From assembly GCF_001244545.1 (NCBI RefSeq), contig NZ_LN852696.1:496001-560000 (forward strand): a DNA stretch of 64,000 nt, given 5' to 3'. Made by a program: the position numbers and the translations under genes. Position 1 is the stretch's first letter. The number at the start of each line of letters is the position of its first letter. Below, piece by piece: positions 43,665 through 53,244 of this stretch. The DNA is from Candidatus Stoquefichus sp. SB1. Lineage in GTDB: Bacteria; Bacillota_I; Bacilli_A; Erysipelotrichales; Coprobacillaceae. The notes below the pieces were generated by a model. That model did no database searches. It was not told the origin of the DNA and was given only the letters and a program-made list of their open reading frames with translations.

Positions 43665-45163
43665 AACTACTCAAAATCTTTTTAAGTCGTATTTTTATAT
43701 TTGGATTACTTATTTTTTTACAAATTGTCTGGATTATTTTAATAACAAGATCTGTCTTATCTAACTTTCATTGGTTAAATCCTGCTCTGAAAATATTAAG
43801 TATGCTGGTGGTTTTATGGTTAGTCAATAAAGATGAAAATTCTTCTTATAAGATTTCATGGATTATCCTCATTTTGGTTTTTCCTGTTTTTGGAGGACTT
43901 TTATATTTAATGATTGGAAATAAGCAGCCATCACATCGTATTCGTAGAAAATTACAGCCTGTATTAGATGATATTGAAAAGGTTACGTTGATGCCTCAAG
44001 TTGATATGCAAAATGATAATCAGGATGATGGTGTAACATATTTAAAAGATATAGGCTATGGGCTATATCCTTATACGACTTCCCGTTATTATTCATTGGG
44101 TGATTATTGTTATGCAGATTTATTAAGAGATATTAGAAATGCAAAGCATTATATTTTTATGGAATATTTTATTGTAGCTAGAGGATTAATGTTTGAAACA
44201 ATACTAAAGCTTTTAAAACAAAAAGTAGATGAAGGTGTTGAAGTCAGATTTATTTATGATGATGTTGGTAGTTTAACAACTGTTCCTTATCATTTTGAAA
44301 AAAAACTTGCTGAATTAGGAATTAAATGTGTTGTCTTTAATCCATTTGTTCCACTTGTATCAATTGCAATGAATCACCGTGATCATCGTAAAATTTGTAT
44401 TATTGATGGATATATTGGTTATAGTGGTGGTTTTAATTTGGCAGATGAATATTTAAATGCGAAAATGCGTTTTGGACATTGGAAGGATACAGGCATTCGT
44501 TTAATGGGTGATGGCGTTTGGAATTTAACAACAATGTTTTTATCAATATGGAATGCCTATTGCCCAACAGATGATGATTATACAAAGTTTTATCCTCAAT
44601 TTGAAAGAATGAATGAAGTACCAGATGGATTTGTGATTGCCTATGGAGATTCACCATTAGATGAAGAGAGAACAGGTGAAAATATCTATTTAAATATGAT
44701 TCATCGTGCCCAACATGAAATCTTAATTATGACACCTTATTTTATTATTGATGAAACAATGATGAAAGCTTTAATCTTAGCTCGAAAAAAAGGGGTTGTT
44801 GTGAAAATTATTACACCTGGTGTTCCTGATAAAAAGAATGTCTATCGTGTGACACGCTCCTATTACTATTCGCTGATTCAAGAAGGGATTGAATTTTATG
44901 AATATCAGCCAGGTTTCTTGCACGCTAAAATGGTACTTTGTGATCAACGTATTGCTACAGTAGGGACAATCAATTTTGATTATCGAAGTCTGTATTTACA
45001 TTTTGAATGTAATGTTCTTTTAACCCAAAAAGAAACGATTTTAGCGATATCTCAGGATTTTAAGGAAACACTAGCATTAAGTCAAAAAATAGATCAAAAA
45101 CATAGTCGTAGATTTAGAGGATTATATGAAGCTATTTTGCGATTATTTGCACCTTTGATGTAA
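43661..45163 (+). CDS. cls: Cardiolipin synthase
   Basis: 500 residues. Two N-terminal membrane segments (about 10-30 and 40-80) are followed by two phospholipase D domains with the HKD motifs NHRDHRKICIIDGYIGYSGG and FLHAKMVLCDQRIATVGTIN. This is the standard bacterial cardiolipin synthase layout and length. It condenses two phosphatidylglycerol molecules to cardiolipin and glycerol at the membrane. The first HKD has HRDHRK rather than HxKxxxxD with Lys first; the pattern H-x-K is kept as DHRK. It overlaps the ywiB-like gene. Confidence 0.92.
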   Translation: MKLLKIFLSRIFIFGLLIFLQIVWIILITRSVLSNFHWLNPALKILSMLVVLWLVNKDENSSYKISWIILILVFPVFGGLLYLMIGNKQPSHRIRRKLQPVLDDIEKVTLMPQVDMQNDNQDDGVTYLKDIGYGLYPYTTSRYYSLGDYCYADLLRDIRNAKHYIFMEYFIVARGLMFETILKLLKQKVDEGVEVRFIYDDVGSLTTVPYHFEKKLAELGIKCVVFNPFVPLVSIAMNHRDHRKICIIDGYIGYSGGFNLADEYLNAKMRFGHWKDTGIRLMGDGVWNLTTMFLSIWNAYCPTDDDYTKFYPQFERMNEVPDGFVIAYGDSPLDEERTGENIYLNMIHRAQHEILIMTPYFIIDETMMKALILARKKGVVVKIITPGVPDKKNVYRVTRSYYYSLIQEGIEFYEYQPGFLHAKMVLCDQRIATVGTINFDYRSLYLHFECNVLLTQKETILAISQDFKETLALSQKIDQKHSRRFRGLYEAILRLFAPLM

Positions 45164-45234
45164 GAAAAATGTTGACTATATCGCTAAATATGATATTGTA
45201 TTAAAAGTATGATAAATGATAAAAGGAGGATACT

Positions 45235-46896
45235 ATGGCTGTTAATAAAATAGAACTTTCTTTAAAGAAGGTCTTACAAAAGGCAATTATAGATTTAAAA
45301 TATGTAGAAGATTATAATCTTGAACAAATAGTCATTGAAATCCCAAAAGATAAAGCTCATGGTGATTATTCAAGTAATATTGCAATGCAATTAACAAAAA
45401 TTCTGAAAAGAAATCCAAGAGAAATTGCAACACAAATTATTGAAGCTATTGATAAAGAAGCGGGAAATATTGATCATGTAGAGATTGCGGGACCAGGATT
45501 TATTAATTTGTTTTTGAAAAAAGATGCAATGACATCTATTTTAAAAGAGGTTTTAGAAGAACAGGATCATTATGGTGAAAGTGATTTTGGTCAGGGAATC
45601 AAATATAACATTGAATTTGTTTCAGCAAATCCAACTGGTGATCTACACTTAGGACATGCAAAAGGGGCTGCTGTTGGTGATAGTATATGTCGTATTATGA
45701 GTGCAGCTGGTTATGATGTCACAAAAGAATATTATATTAATGATGCTGGAAATCAAATTACGAATTTAGCATTATCATTGTATGCGAGATATTTACAGGC
45801 GTTAGGACAAGATAAAGAACTTCCTGAAGATGGTTATTATGGAAAAGATATTATTGAAATTGCGCAAAATATTAAGCAGGAATTTGGTGATCGATTTGCT
45901 AATGTATCAGAAAAAGAAGCCATTGCTTATTTTAGAAAAATTGGAACAGAACATGAACTTCAAAAAATTAAAGATATTTTAAAAGAATTTAGAGTTGTTC
46001 ATGATGTTTGGTTTAGTGAAACATCTTTATATGATGAAAATAAGATTGAACCAACAATTCAAAGATTAAAAGATCAAGGTTATACTTATGAGGCTGAAGG
46101 AGCTTTATGGTTTAAATCAACTGAATTTGGTGATGATAAAGATCGTGTTCTCATTAAATCTGATGGAAGTTATACATATTTAACACCTGATATTGCATAT
46201 CATTTAAATAAGTTAGATCGTGGATATGAATATTTGGTTGATTTACTTGGTGCTGATCATCATGGATATATTAATCGTATGAAAGCTGCTATTCAAGCTT
46301 TAGGATATAATGCAGATCAATTAAATATTGATATTATGCAAATGGTCAGAATGGTGGAAAATGGCGAAGTTGTCAAGATGAGTAAGCGTACGGGAAATGC
46401 TGTTACGATTAAAGATTTAATTGATGATATTGGAGTAGATGCATCACGTTATTTCTTTGTTTCAAAAGCAGCAAGTTCACCATTTGATTTTGATTTAGGA
46501 TTAGCAAAATCTAAGTCTAACGATAATCCTGTCTATTATGCACAATATGCGCATGCCAGAATGTGTTCAATTGAAAAACAGGCAGCCAATGCAGGTATTT
46601 CTATGGTGGATCATTTTGAATTATTGGTGCATAATAAAGAAATTGAATTGGTTAAGCATATTAATGAGTTCAGAAATGAAATTATTGAATGTGCAAAACA
46701 AAGAGCACCTCATAAAATTGCTAATTATATTCAAAGACTTGCTCAATTATTCCATTCGTTCTATAATGATTGTTATGTTATAGATGAAAACAATAAAGAA
46801 TTATCTTCACAAAGATTAGCTTTAGTCAAAGCCAGTCAAATAACTTTAAAAAATGCATTAAATTTAATTGGTGTGAGTGCACCTGAAAAAATGTAG
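45235..46896 (+). CDS. argS: Arginyl-tRNA synthetase
   Basis: 553 residues, class I synthetase of the usual length. The N-terminal tRNA-binding domain has AHGDYSSNIAMQLTKIL. The catalytic part has SANPTGDLHLGHAKGAAVGD (HIGH as HLGH) and VVKMSKRTGNAVTI (KMSKS-like). The C-terminal anticodon domain ends normally. It charges tRNA-Arg. AAGGAGG precedes the ATG, and TTGACT (45172-45177) with TATTGT about 16 bases later may be its promoter. rpoE follows after nine bases and is co-transcribed. Confidence 0.96.
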   Translation: MAVNKIELSLKKVLQKAIIDLKYVEDYNLEQIVIEIPKDKAHGDYSSNIAMQLTKILKRNPREIATQIIEAIDKEAGNIDHVEIAGPGFINLFLKKDAMTSILKEVLEEQDHYGESDFGQGIKYNIEFVSANPTGDLHLGHAKGAAVGDSICRIMSAAGYDVTKEYYINDAGNQITNLALSLYARYLQALGQDKELPEDGYYGKDIIEIAQNIKQEFGDRFANVSEKEAIAYFRKIGTEHELQKIKDILKEFRVVHDVWFSETSLYDENKIEPTIQRLKDQGYTYEAEGALWFKSTEFGDDKDRVLIKSDGSYTYLTPDIAYHLNKLDRGYEYLVDLLGADHHGYINRMKAAIQALGYNADQLNIDIMQMVRMVENGEVVKMSKRTGNAVTIKDLIDDIGVDASRYFFVSKAASSPFDFDLGLAKSKSNDNPVYYAQYAHARMCSIEKQAANAGISMVDHFELLVHNKEIELVKHINEFRNEIIECAKQRAPHKIANYIQRLAQLFHSFYNDCYVIDENNKELSSQRLALVKASQITLKNALNLIGVSAPEKM

Positions 46897-46905
46897 GAGG
46901 AAATT

Positions 46906-47238
46906 ATGATTGATTATAAACAAAGTTCAATGGTAGATATTGCATTTGATTTAATGAAGAAAAAGAAAAAACCTGTTGATTTCTATAAATTATGGCAGGA
47001 AGTTTCAGAAATCAAAGGATTTACAAATGAGGAAAAAGATGATAACGAATCATTATTTTATACAAATATTACTTTAGATGGTCGTTTAATTACAGTTGGT
47101 GAAAATCGCTGGGATTTAAGAAGTCGTCATAAGTTTGATGAAGTTCATATTGATATGAATGATATTTATGCTGATGAAGAGGAAGAAGCTCCTGAAGAAG
47201 AGGAAGATGACGGATTAGTAGAAGATGATTACAATTAG
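46906..47238 (+). CDS. rpoE: RNA polymerase delta subunit
   Basis: 110 residues. The N-terminal HARE-HTH domain (SMVDIAFDLMKKKKKPVDFY, then LYTNITLDGRL-like LDGRLITVGENRWDLR) is followed by a strongly acidic tail rich in Asp and Glu (about residues 75-110). This is the Gram-positive delta subunit, which speeds RNA polymerase recycling. The tail is shorter than in Bacillus subtilis. It sits right after argS, a position seen in many Bacillota. Confidence 0.94.
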   Translation: MIDYKQSSMVDIAFDLMKKKKKPVDFYKLWQEVSEIKGFTNEEKDDNESLFYTNITLDGRLITVGENRWDLRSRHKFDEVHIDMNDIYADEEEEAPEEEEDDGLVEDDYN

Positions 47239-47260
47239 AGATGGAGACATCTCTTTTTTT
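47237..47260 (+). terminator. Terminator after rpoE
   Basis: AGAGATG/CATCTCT stem with GAGA loop, then seven T. Confidence 0.92.
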
Positions 47261-47327
47261 GCATTTATGTTGTACTGATAAGTCAGACATGTTAGAATTG
47301 GTTCACTATGATGTAAAGGAAGATTTG

Positions 47328-48662
47328 ATGAAGAAAAATAAGCATGAAAAGTATAGTTTACTAACAGCTATAACGATGATTGTTGGAACATGTATTGGCT
47401 CGGGTATCTTTTTTAAGAGTGATAATATTTTAATGGCTACTCAAGGGAGTATTCTCTTGGGTGTTTTGTTGTTTATTTTGGCAGCTATAGCCATTATTTT
47501 TGGGAGTTTAACGATTGGTGAATTAGCCGCAAGAACACAAAAAGCTGGGGGACTTGTCACATATGCCCAAGAATTTGTGAATGATCAAACAGCTTGTGGT
47601 TTTGGTTGGTTTTTAACATTGATTTATTATCCTACCATTACGGTGGTTGTTTCTTGGGTGATAGGAATATATGTTGATATTTTATTTCATATGCAGGCGA
47701 CTTTAGAAGAACAATTATTTATTGGATTGATTTTTTTGACTATTTGTTTTTTCTATAATATTTTCTTGCCTCGTTTTGGAGCTATTTTTCAAGATATATC
47801 AACATTTGTAAAAATGTTGCCATTATTAATGTTAGGTATTTTAGGGATTTTATTTGGTGATCCAGTGGCTGGACTTAATGATGTTTCACCTGTTGCTATC
47901 ATGAGTTCTGGCTGGTTAATGGCTTTAGGACCAATTGCTTATTCTTATGATGGCTGGATTGTTGCGACATCGATTGCCCACGAAGTGAAAGATTCTTCTT
48001 CGACAATGCCAAAAGCACTAACGATTGCCCCATTGTTGATTTTAAGTATCTATATTCTTTATTTTGTTGGAATATCAAGTTATGTTGGTGTTGAACAGGT
48101 TATTTTGTTAGGTGATGCACATGTAGGCTACGGGGCAAGTCATCTTTTAGGAAATACGTTTGCTAAGTTGATTATTGTCTTTGTGATTATTTCAGTTATG
48201 GGAACAGTGAATGGCTTGGTTACAGGATATATGCGTATGCCATATTCTTTAGCTTTAAGAAAAGGGATGATTCCTTTTTCAGATATTTTAAAAAAGGTTC
48301 ATTCCCAATTAGATATTCCTATTTATTCTGCTTTAGTTGCATTTTTGATATGTCTTTTTTGGTTAGTTGTACACTACATTTGTACAAAATTTTCATTATT
48401 AACTAATAGTGATGTTTCAGAAATTGCTATTTCTATTGCTTATGTTTTATATATTGTTTTATATTATCAGGTTTTTAAATTATATCTAAAGGGAGAAATA
48501 AAAAGCATTTTTAAGGGTGTAATTTGTCCTGCTTTTGCAACCCTTGGTTCGTTTATTATTTTATCTGGTGGATTACAGAATAAATATATTATATATTATG
48601 TTTTCTTTTGTGGAGGGATTTATGGATTATCTCAGGTGTATATGAAGAGACATCAAAAGTAA
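47328..48662 (+). CDS. APC-family amino acid permease
   Basis: 444 residues from ATG 47328 (AAGGAAG upstream); the frame before it crosses the rpoE terminator and is not used. About twelve hydrophobic segments are visible. The first has the APC signature TAITMIVGTCIGSGIFFKSD, and GELAARTQKAGG and IAYSYDGWIVATSIAHEVKD match the serine/threonine exchanger or LAT-like subgroup. It moves amino acids across the membrane; which ones cannot be told. No linked metabolic gene is present. Confidence 0.88.
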   Translation: MKKNKHEKYSLLTAITMIVGTCIGSGIFFKSDNILMATQGSILLGVLLFILAAIAIIFGSLTIGELAARTQKAGGLVTYAQEFVNDQTACGFGWFLTLIYYPTITVVVSWVIGIYVDILFHMQATLEEQLFIGLIFLTICFFYNIFLPRFGAIFQDISTFVKMLPLLMLGILGILFGDPVAGLNDVSPVAIMSSGWLMALGPIAYSYDGWIVATSIAHEVKDSSSTMPKALTIAPLLILSIYILYFVGISSYVGVEQVILLGDAHVGYGASHLLGNTFAKLIIVFVIISVMGTVNGLVTGYMRMPYSLALRKGMIPFSDILKKVHSQLDIPIYSALVAFLICLFWLVVHYICTKFSLLTNSDVSEIAISIAYVLYIVLYYQVFKLYLKGEIKSIFKGVICPAFATLGSFIILSGGLQNKYIIYYVFFCGGIYGLSQVYMKRHQK

Positions 48663-48715
48663 TGATTTATTTCAATTCATGAAAAGTGTATAATAAAGCA
48701 AGGAGGTGTCAAAAG

Positions 48716-49423
48716 ATGGATATTTATTATGAAAGTATTGGGGAAGGATTTCCAATCATTTGTTTACATGGCAATAGTGAAGATCATCATATTTTTGATG
48801 ACGCTGTAAAAATACTGTCAAAGAAGTATCAATGTCTTTTGATTGATTCTCGTTATCATGGGCGCTCTGTTCATCAAGGAGAACTTTCTTATGAACAAAT
48901 GGCAAAAGATGTCCAAAAGATTATTAGTGATTTGCATATAAATGCATATGGTGTTATAGGTTTTAGTGATGGTGCCATTGTCTCTTTAATGTTAGGTATG
49001 AATGATTTAAGAGTCAAATATATTGTGAGCATTGGAGCCAATACAAAACCTCAAATGTTAAAACCAATTTGTCGTTTAGGTATGTATTTGACTTATTTTT
49101 GTTTATTGCCTTTTTGTATTTATAATCCTAAAGCAAGAACAATGCGTAAATTATATCAATTGATGTTACATCAACCACAAATTGAATACAGTGACCTGCA
49201 TAAGATTCATATCCCTGTATTGGTGATGGCTGGGGAATATGATATGATTAAACAAGAAGATACACAAAAAATTGGCGAGACTTTACCTTATAGTGCTGTT
49301 AAGATTATCAAACAAGGAAATCATTTTTTGTTAAGAGATTATTTTCAACAGACAATGAAAGAAATAGAATTATTTTTAAAAGCGTGTCATCAGGAGGAAT
49401 CAAATGAAAGTATGTCAGATTAA
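48716..49423 (+). CDS. Alpha/beta hydrolase
   Basis: 235 residues from ATG 48716 (AAGGAGGTG upstream). The fold is clear: PIICLHGNSEDHHIF (oxyanion loop), IDSRYHGRS, nucleophile elbow GFSDGAIVS, acid in VMAGEYDMIKQED and His in IKQGNHFLLRDYF. It is an esterase or lipase-like serine hydrolase of unknown substrate. Its end overlaps the aroD start by 20 bases, so the two are co-translated. Confidence 0.88.
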   Translation: MDIYYESIGEGFPIICLHGNSEDHHIFDDAVKILSKKYQCLLIDSRYHGRSVHQGELSYEQMAKDVQKIISDLHINAYGVIGFSDGAIVSLMLGMNDLRVKYIVSIGANTKPQMLKPICRLGMYLTYFCLLPFCIYNPKARTMRKLYQLMLHQPQIEYSDLHKIHIPVLVMAGEYDMIKQEDTQKIGETLPYSAVKIIKQGNHFLLRDYFQQTMKEIELFLKACHQEESNESMSD

Positions 49424-50156
49424 AGATATTTGTATTGGTGAGGGAAAACCTAAAGTTTGTTTGCCGGTTGTTGGAGTTAATGAAGAGGAAATTCTTCAAC
49501 AAATAGAATCTTTTAAATCATTTCAATATGATCTTATTGAATTAAGAATAGATTTTTATAAAGATATTCATGATGATCAAAAAGTTAATGATTTATTATA
49601 TAAAATAAATAAAAAAACCAATAAACCTCTTTTATTCACTTATCGCTCTTTAAGAGAAGGTGGTCAAATTCAATTAACAGATGAAAACTATTTAAAATTA
49701 ATACAAACAGCATGTGTTAGTCAATGTATTGATCTCGTTGATATTGAATTAATGAGTGGATCTGTATTGGTTTATCAACTTGTTGAAATAGCTCATCAAA
49801 ATGGGGTTAAAGTCATTATGTCTAATCATGATTTTGAAAAAACACCAACAAGCGATGAAATGATGAATCGATTAGAAAAGATGGAAGTCTTAGGTGCTGA
49901 TATTGCGAAAATGGCTGTGATGCCCTGCAATAAGAAAGATGTGATTTCATTATTAAATATAACAATGGAAACGTCACATAAACTGACAATTCCTCTTGTG
50001 ACAATGTCAATGGGACAATTAGGTGTGATTTCAAGAATAACTGGAGAATTAACAGGTTCAGCAATGACTTTTGCGAGTGTTCAAAAAGCTTCAGCACCAG
50101 GACAAATCAATGTTTCTGATATGCAGATGCTTTTGGAGGCGATTCATCATGATTGA
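49404..50156 (+). CDS. aroD: Type I 3-dehydroquinate dehydratase
   Basis: 250 residues. Family motifs are DLIELRIDFYKDI, LFTYRSLREGG, VIMSNHDFEKTPTSDEM (catalytic His) and ADIAKMAVMPCNKKDVI (Schiff-base Lys), ending SAMTFASVQKASAPGQI. It converts 3-dehydroquinate to 3-dehydroshikimate in the shikimate pathway. It lies in a string of overlapping genes with the hydrolase before and an HD protein after. No other aro gene is in the window. Confidence 0.94.
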   Translation: MKVCQIKDICIGEGKPKVCLPVVGVNEEEILQQIESFKSFQYDLIELRIDFYKDIHDDQKVNDLLYKINKKTNKPLLFTYRSLREGGQIQLTDENYLKLIQTACVSQCIDLVDIELMSGSVLVYQLVEIAHQNGVKVIMSNHDFEKTPTSDEMMNRLEKMEVLGADIAKMAVMPCNKKDVISLLNITMETSHKLTIPLVTMSMGQLGVISRITGELTGSAMTFASVQKASAPGQINVSDMQMLLEAIHHD

Positions 50157-50910
50157 TTTTCAAAAAGCACGACAGGCGTTTCAGAGATATGTTTCACAAT
50201 ATGATGCCAATATCCCATCTATTCGAATGAAAATCATTCATACATATGAAGTGATGAAATGTAGTGATTATCTATGTGAACAATTAGGATTAAATCAAGA
50301 AGATAAGGATTTAGCATCACTTATTGCATTATTACATGATATTGGTCGTTTTGAACAATGGATGAAATATGAAAGTTTTGCTGATTATAAAACAGTTGAT
50401 CATGCTTTGTTTTCAAGTCATTTATTGTTTGATGATGGATTGATTAGAGAATTTATTGATGATAGTCAATATGATCAAATCATTAAAGTCGCTATTGAAC
50501 AACACAATAAGTATCAAATTGATCAAGGTTTTGATGAGCGAACTTTATTATTTATCCATCTCATTAGAGATGCTGATAAATTAGATAATTTTAGAGTTAA
50601 AGATGAAGAAGATATTGAAACAACATTATATGTTTCATTAACACAAGTAAATCAGGAAACCATCTCACCAGCAATATATGATCAGTTTTATCATCAAAAA
50701 TTAATCTATGGTCCAACGAGACAAACACATTTAGATATGTGGTTATCATATATTGCTTTTATTTTTGATTTGCATTTTTCAGTTAGCTTAAAATATATAA
50801 GAGAGCATGATTGGGTCAATCGTTCTTTTGATAGATTAAATCCTCAAGATGAAAAAACCCATCAGCAATATGAGATATTAAGACAAAAAGCAATAGATTA
50901 TATTCATTAG
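50149..50910 (+). CDS. HD-domain hydrolase
   Basis: 253 residues from ATG 50149, which has TGGAGG upstream inside the aroD end; the longer frame is only overlap. HD motifs are IIHTYEVMKCSDYL, ALLHDIGRFEQWMKYESF and LIRDADKLDNFRV. It is a small metal-dependent phosphohydrolase of unknown substrate, with a C-terminal helical part. It overlaps aroD by eight bases and is 11 bases from the Gx-transporter gene. Confidence 0.87.
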   Translation: MIDFQKARQAFQRYVSQYDANIPSIRMKIIHTYEVMKCSDYLCEQLGLNQEDKDLASLIALLHDIGRFEQWMKYESFADYKTVDHALFSSHLLFDDGLIREFIDDSQYDQIIKVAIEQHNKYQIDQGFDERTLLFIHLIRDADKLDNFRVKDEEDIETTLYVSLTQVNQETISPAIYDQFYHQKLIYGPTRQTHLDMWLSYIAFIFDLHFSVSLKYIREHDWVNRSFDRLNPQDEKTHQQYEILRQKAIDYIH

Positions 50911-50921
50911 AGAGGATTATT

Positions 50922-51431
50922 ATGGGACATAAAAAGACAAAAAAAATGGTATATTTGGCATTATTAAGTGCCATTGCAATTGTTTTACATATGATTGAAG
51001 GTTCAATTCCATTACCTTTACCACCAGGTGTAAAATTAGGGTTAGCTAATATTATTTCAATGGTTGTGATTGAAATGTATGGAGCTAAAGAAATGTTTAT
51101 TGTGAATTTTTTTAGAGTCATGATTGGCTCTTTATTGAGTGGAACGTTTTTATGGAATCCATTCTATATGAGTTGTGGAGGAGTTCTATTAAGTAGTATT
51201 GTTTTAGCACTAATTAAAAGATGGACAACCCTTCCGATTGTTTCTTGTTCAATTATTGCAGCTGTTTTTCATAATATTGGACAAATTATTGTGATTTCAT
51301 TGATTATATCATCAATGGCTGTTGCACCTTATATCTTTGTTATGCTAGCTTCTTCTATTCCTACAGGAATATTTGTAGGGTTTGTAGCTATTGAAATTTT
51401 AAAACGCTTAAAGAAGGAACAGTTTCAATAA
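50922..51431 (+). CDS. Gx transporter family protein (heptaprenyl diphosphate synthase component I-like)
   Basis: 169 residues with about five membrane segments. The core IPLPLPPGVKLGLANIISMV and NFFRVMIGSLLSGTF match the family named after heptaprenyl diphosphate synthase component I, now often called Gx transporter and related to ECF-type substrate-binding proteins. A true prenyltransferase role is doubtful. GAGAGGATTATT precedes the ATG. The partner NusG-domain or synthase genes often found with it are absent here. Confidence 0.85.
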   Translation: MGHKKTKKMVYLALLSAIAIVLHMIEGSIPLPLPPGVKLGLANIISMVVIEMYGAKEMFIVNFFRVMIGSLLSGTFLWNPFYMSCGGVLLSSIVLALIKRWTTLPIVSCSIIAAVFHNIGQIIVISLIISSMAVAPYIFVMLASSIPTGIFVGFVAIEILKRLKKEQFQ

Positions 51432-51462
51432 GAGACTATAAGTCATTTTAGAATTGTAAAAA

Positions 51463-51613
51463 AGCCTCTCTTGATTTTATATTTAGCCTAATAGATAAGT
51501 ATAAAATCAAGAGAGGCAGTTTAATGAAAAAGACAAAGAGTCTATTACACACATTATATAGATGTAAATATCATATTATAACAGTTTTAAAGTATAGAAG
51601 ATTAATCATATAA
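51463..51613 (+). mobile_element. IS200-type left end with truncated tnpA
   Basis: A perfect 18-bp inverted repeat (51464-51481 with 51500-51517, 18-base loop) is followed by a short reading frame at 51524-51613: MKKTKSLLHTLYRCKYHIIT, then VLKYRRLII and a stop. This is the N-terminus of the IS200/IS605 Y1 transposase, which usually starts with such a CKYHIVFTPKYRR motif. The His-hydrophobic-His and catalytic Tyr parts are missing, so the element is dead. The hairpin would also act as a terminator for the upstream gene string. Confidence 0.8.
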
Positions 51614-51674
51614 ATAGATCAAAACATGTGAAAAGTCAGTATAGATTATATAGCATTTATTAAATAACTTTTCA

Positions 51675-52001
51675 TTATTTTTTTGTTTTCTTATAAAATT
51701 TATATCCAAAATAACATAGTAGAAATAGTGATATAAAACTATCAAACAAATAAGCAATCCAATTTTGTGAACGATTGAACATGGCAACAATTACAGAACT
51801 AAAAATAACGATTCCAGTAAAAATTCCCCATCCATAATAAAACCAACTATCAATAAAATAAGTTAATGCTACAAACAAAATACAAAGTGATAATAATGCA
51901 GGAATTCCCATAAAAGAAAAATGGTAATAACTAAAACTTTCAAACATTGCGAGCGTACCTAAAATACATATTGCTAATCTATTCATCTTAGGACTTTTCA
52001 T
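51675..52001 (-). CDS. Small membrane protein of unknown function
   Basis: 108 residues, with about four hydrophobic segments (10-25, 32-50, 55-75, 85-100). AAGGAGG lies before the ATG at 52001. Residues FIDSWFYYGWGIFTGIVIFS recall small DUF-type four-span proteins, but I cannot name one. It stands between an IS200 relic and a glpK relic, in a part of the chromosome showing gene loss. Confidence 0.7.
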   Translation of the reverse strand: MKSPKMNRLAICILGTLAMFESFSYYHFSFMGIPALLSLCILFVALTYFIDSWFYYGWGIFTGIVIFSSVIVAMFNRSQNWIAYLFDSFISLFLLCYFGYKFYKKTKK

Positions 52002-52249
52002 GATTTCCTCCTTTTTAGTAATGCTATGGTATCATCTTTTGATAATATTTTATCATGAATATAAGTATTAGTAAATTCCAAACAATGTTTGGGTAGTCAT
52101 AAATATTTAAATTGAAATGTAAATTCTGTTAAGTTTGAAAGTTTTTTATTTTATGTTTTTTAGAATAATAATGGATAGATACTATATTATTTAATCTAGA
52201 TGTTAAAGAAGTTGTTTAAATCATTTAGCAATAGATGGGGAGAGATATT

Positions 52250-52490
52250 GCTAATGAATTTTTAATACAGTTTCAAAACGATATGTTAAATATACCTATT
52301 GTTTGTCCTAATGTTAAAGAAACAACTGTTAACTTAGGTGGATTAGCAGTAGGATTTTAACAGGATAAAGAGAAGATTCAATAATGCATTCGATTATCAA
52401 AACCTATCAACTCACTTTGTCTGATGACAAAAGACAACTTTACTATGAGGGTTGGAAAAAGCAATCGAAGCAACAAGCGTCTTTAAATAA
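52250..52490 (+). pseudogene. glpK: Glycerol kinase C-terminal relic
   Basis: Translated pieces in shifting frames match the C-terminus of GlpK: DIANEFLIQFQNDMLNIPIV, PNVKETT, GGLAVGF, then DKEKIQ, TYQLTLSDDKRQLYYEGWKK, and in another frame AIEATSVFK before TAA at 52490. Intact GlpK has the same order (NxFLMQFQxDILxxPV, ETTALGA, YKGWKKAV). The ATP-binding and catalytic N-terminal parts are absent. The stretch 52002-52249 holds only AT-rich sequence, perhaps more of the decayed gene. Confidence 0.8.
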
Positions 52491-52514
52491 AGAAAGGGGA
52501 ACCTTTCTTTTTTG
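52491..52514 (+). terminator. Terminator left from the glpK gene
   Basis: AGAAAGG/CCTTTCT stem with GGAA loop, followed by TTTTTG; it sits right after the relic stop. Confidence 0.8.
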
Positions 52515-52578
52515 TTTTGAGGTTCTATGATACAATGAGGATACAACTTCTTTATATGATGAATATGGGGTGATGAGT

Positions 52579-53244
52579 ATGAAAATTTTAGTAGTTGAAG
52601 ATGAACAGGCAATTGCTGATTTAATGATAATGAATTTAACAAGATGTGGCTATCAATGTGATTATGCAGAAAATGGGAAAATAGGAGCAGATAAAATTGA
52701 AAAAAATCAATATGATTTAATCTTATTAGATATCATGTTGCCACTTATCAATGGATATGAATTAATGGAATATATTGAACCAGAAAATATTCCTGTTATT
52801 TTTATAACTGCTAAAGGCAGTGTCAAAGATCGTGTGAAAGGTTTGCATATGGGTGCTGATGATTATTTAGTCAAGCCCTTTTCTATAGATGAGTTGCTTG
52901 CAAGGGTAGAAAGTGTTTTAAGACGATATCATAAAGGAATGGAAGAAATTCATATTTTAGATATTGTGATTGATATTAAAAAAAGATGTGTTTATCAAAA
53001 TAATCAAATAGTTGAATTAACCAATATGGAATACGAACTTTTGCTATTTTTAGTTAGAAATAAGAATATGGCATTATACAGAGATGTTTTATATCAAAAA
53101 GTATGGCAGGAAGATATTTATGAACAAACAAGAACATTAGATTTACATATACAAAGGTTGCGTAAAAAGTTAGGCTGGCATGATTTCATTAAAACAGTTT
53201 ATAAAATTGGCTATATGTTAGAGGTCCCTGATGAAATTCGCTGA
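52579..53244 (+). CDS. OmpR-family response regulator
   Basis: 221 residues from ATG 52579 (GGGGTGATGAG upstream). Receiver domain: MKILVVEDEQAIADLMIMNL, phospho-acceptor Asp in LILLDIMLPLINGYE, Thr in FITAKGS and Lys in YLVKPFSIDEL. The C-terminal winged helix is of the OmpR/PhoB type (ELTNMEYELLLFLVRNKNMA, TRTLDLHIQRLRKKL). It overlaps the kinase gene by 14 bases and probably controls the lipoprotein-ABC genes downstream. Confidence 0.93.
   Translation: MKILVVEDEQAIADLMIMNLTRCGYQCDYAENGKIGADKIEKNQYDLILLDIMLPLINGYELMEYIEPENIPVIFITAKGSVKDRVKGLHMGADDYLVKPFSIDELLARVESVLRRYHKGMEEIHILDIVIDIKKRCVYQNNQIVELTNMEYELLLFLVRNKNMALYRDVLYQKVWQEDIYEQTRTLDLHIQRLRKKLGWHDFIKTVYKIGYMLEVPDEIR

Noticed and set aside
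43661-45163. Reading the protein as a phospholipase D toxin
   Set aside because: Two N-terminal membrane spans, two HKD motifs and length are those of cardiolipin synthase.
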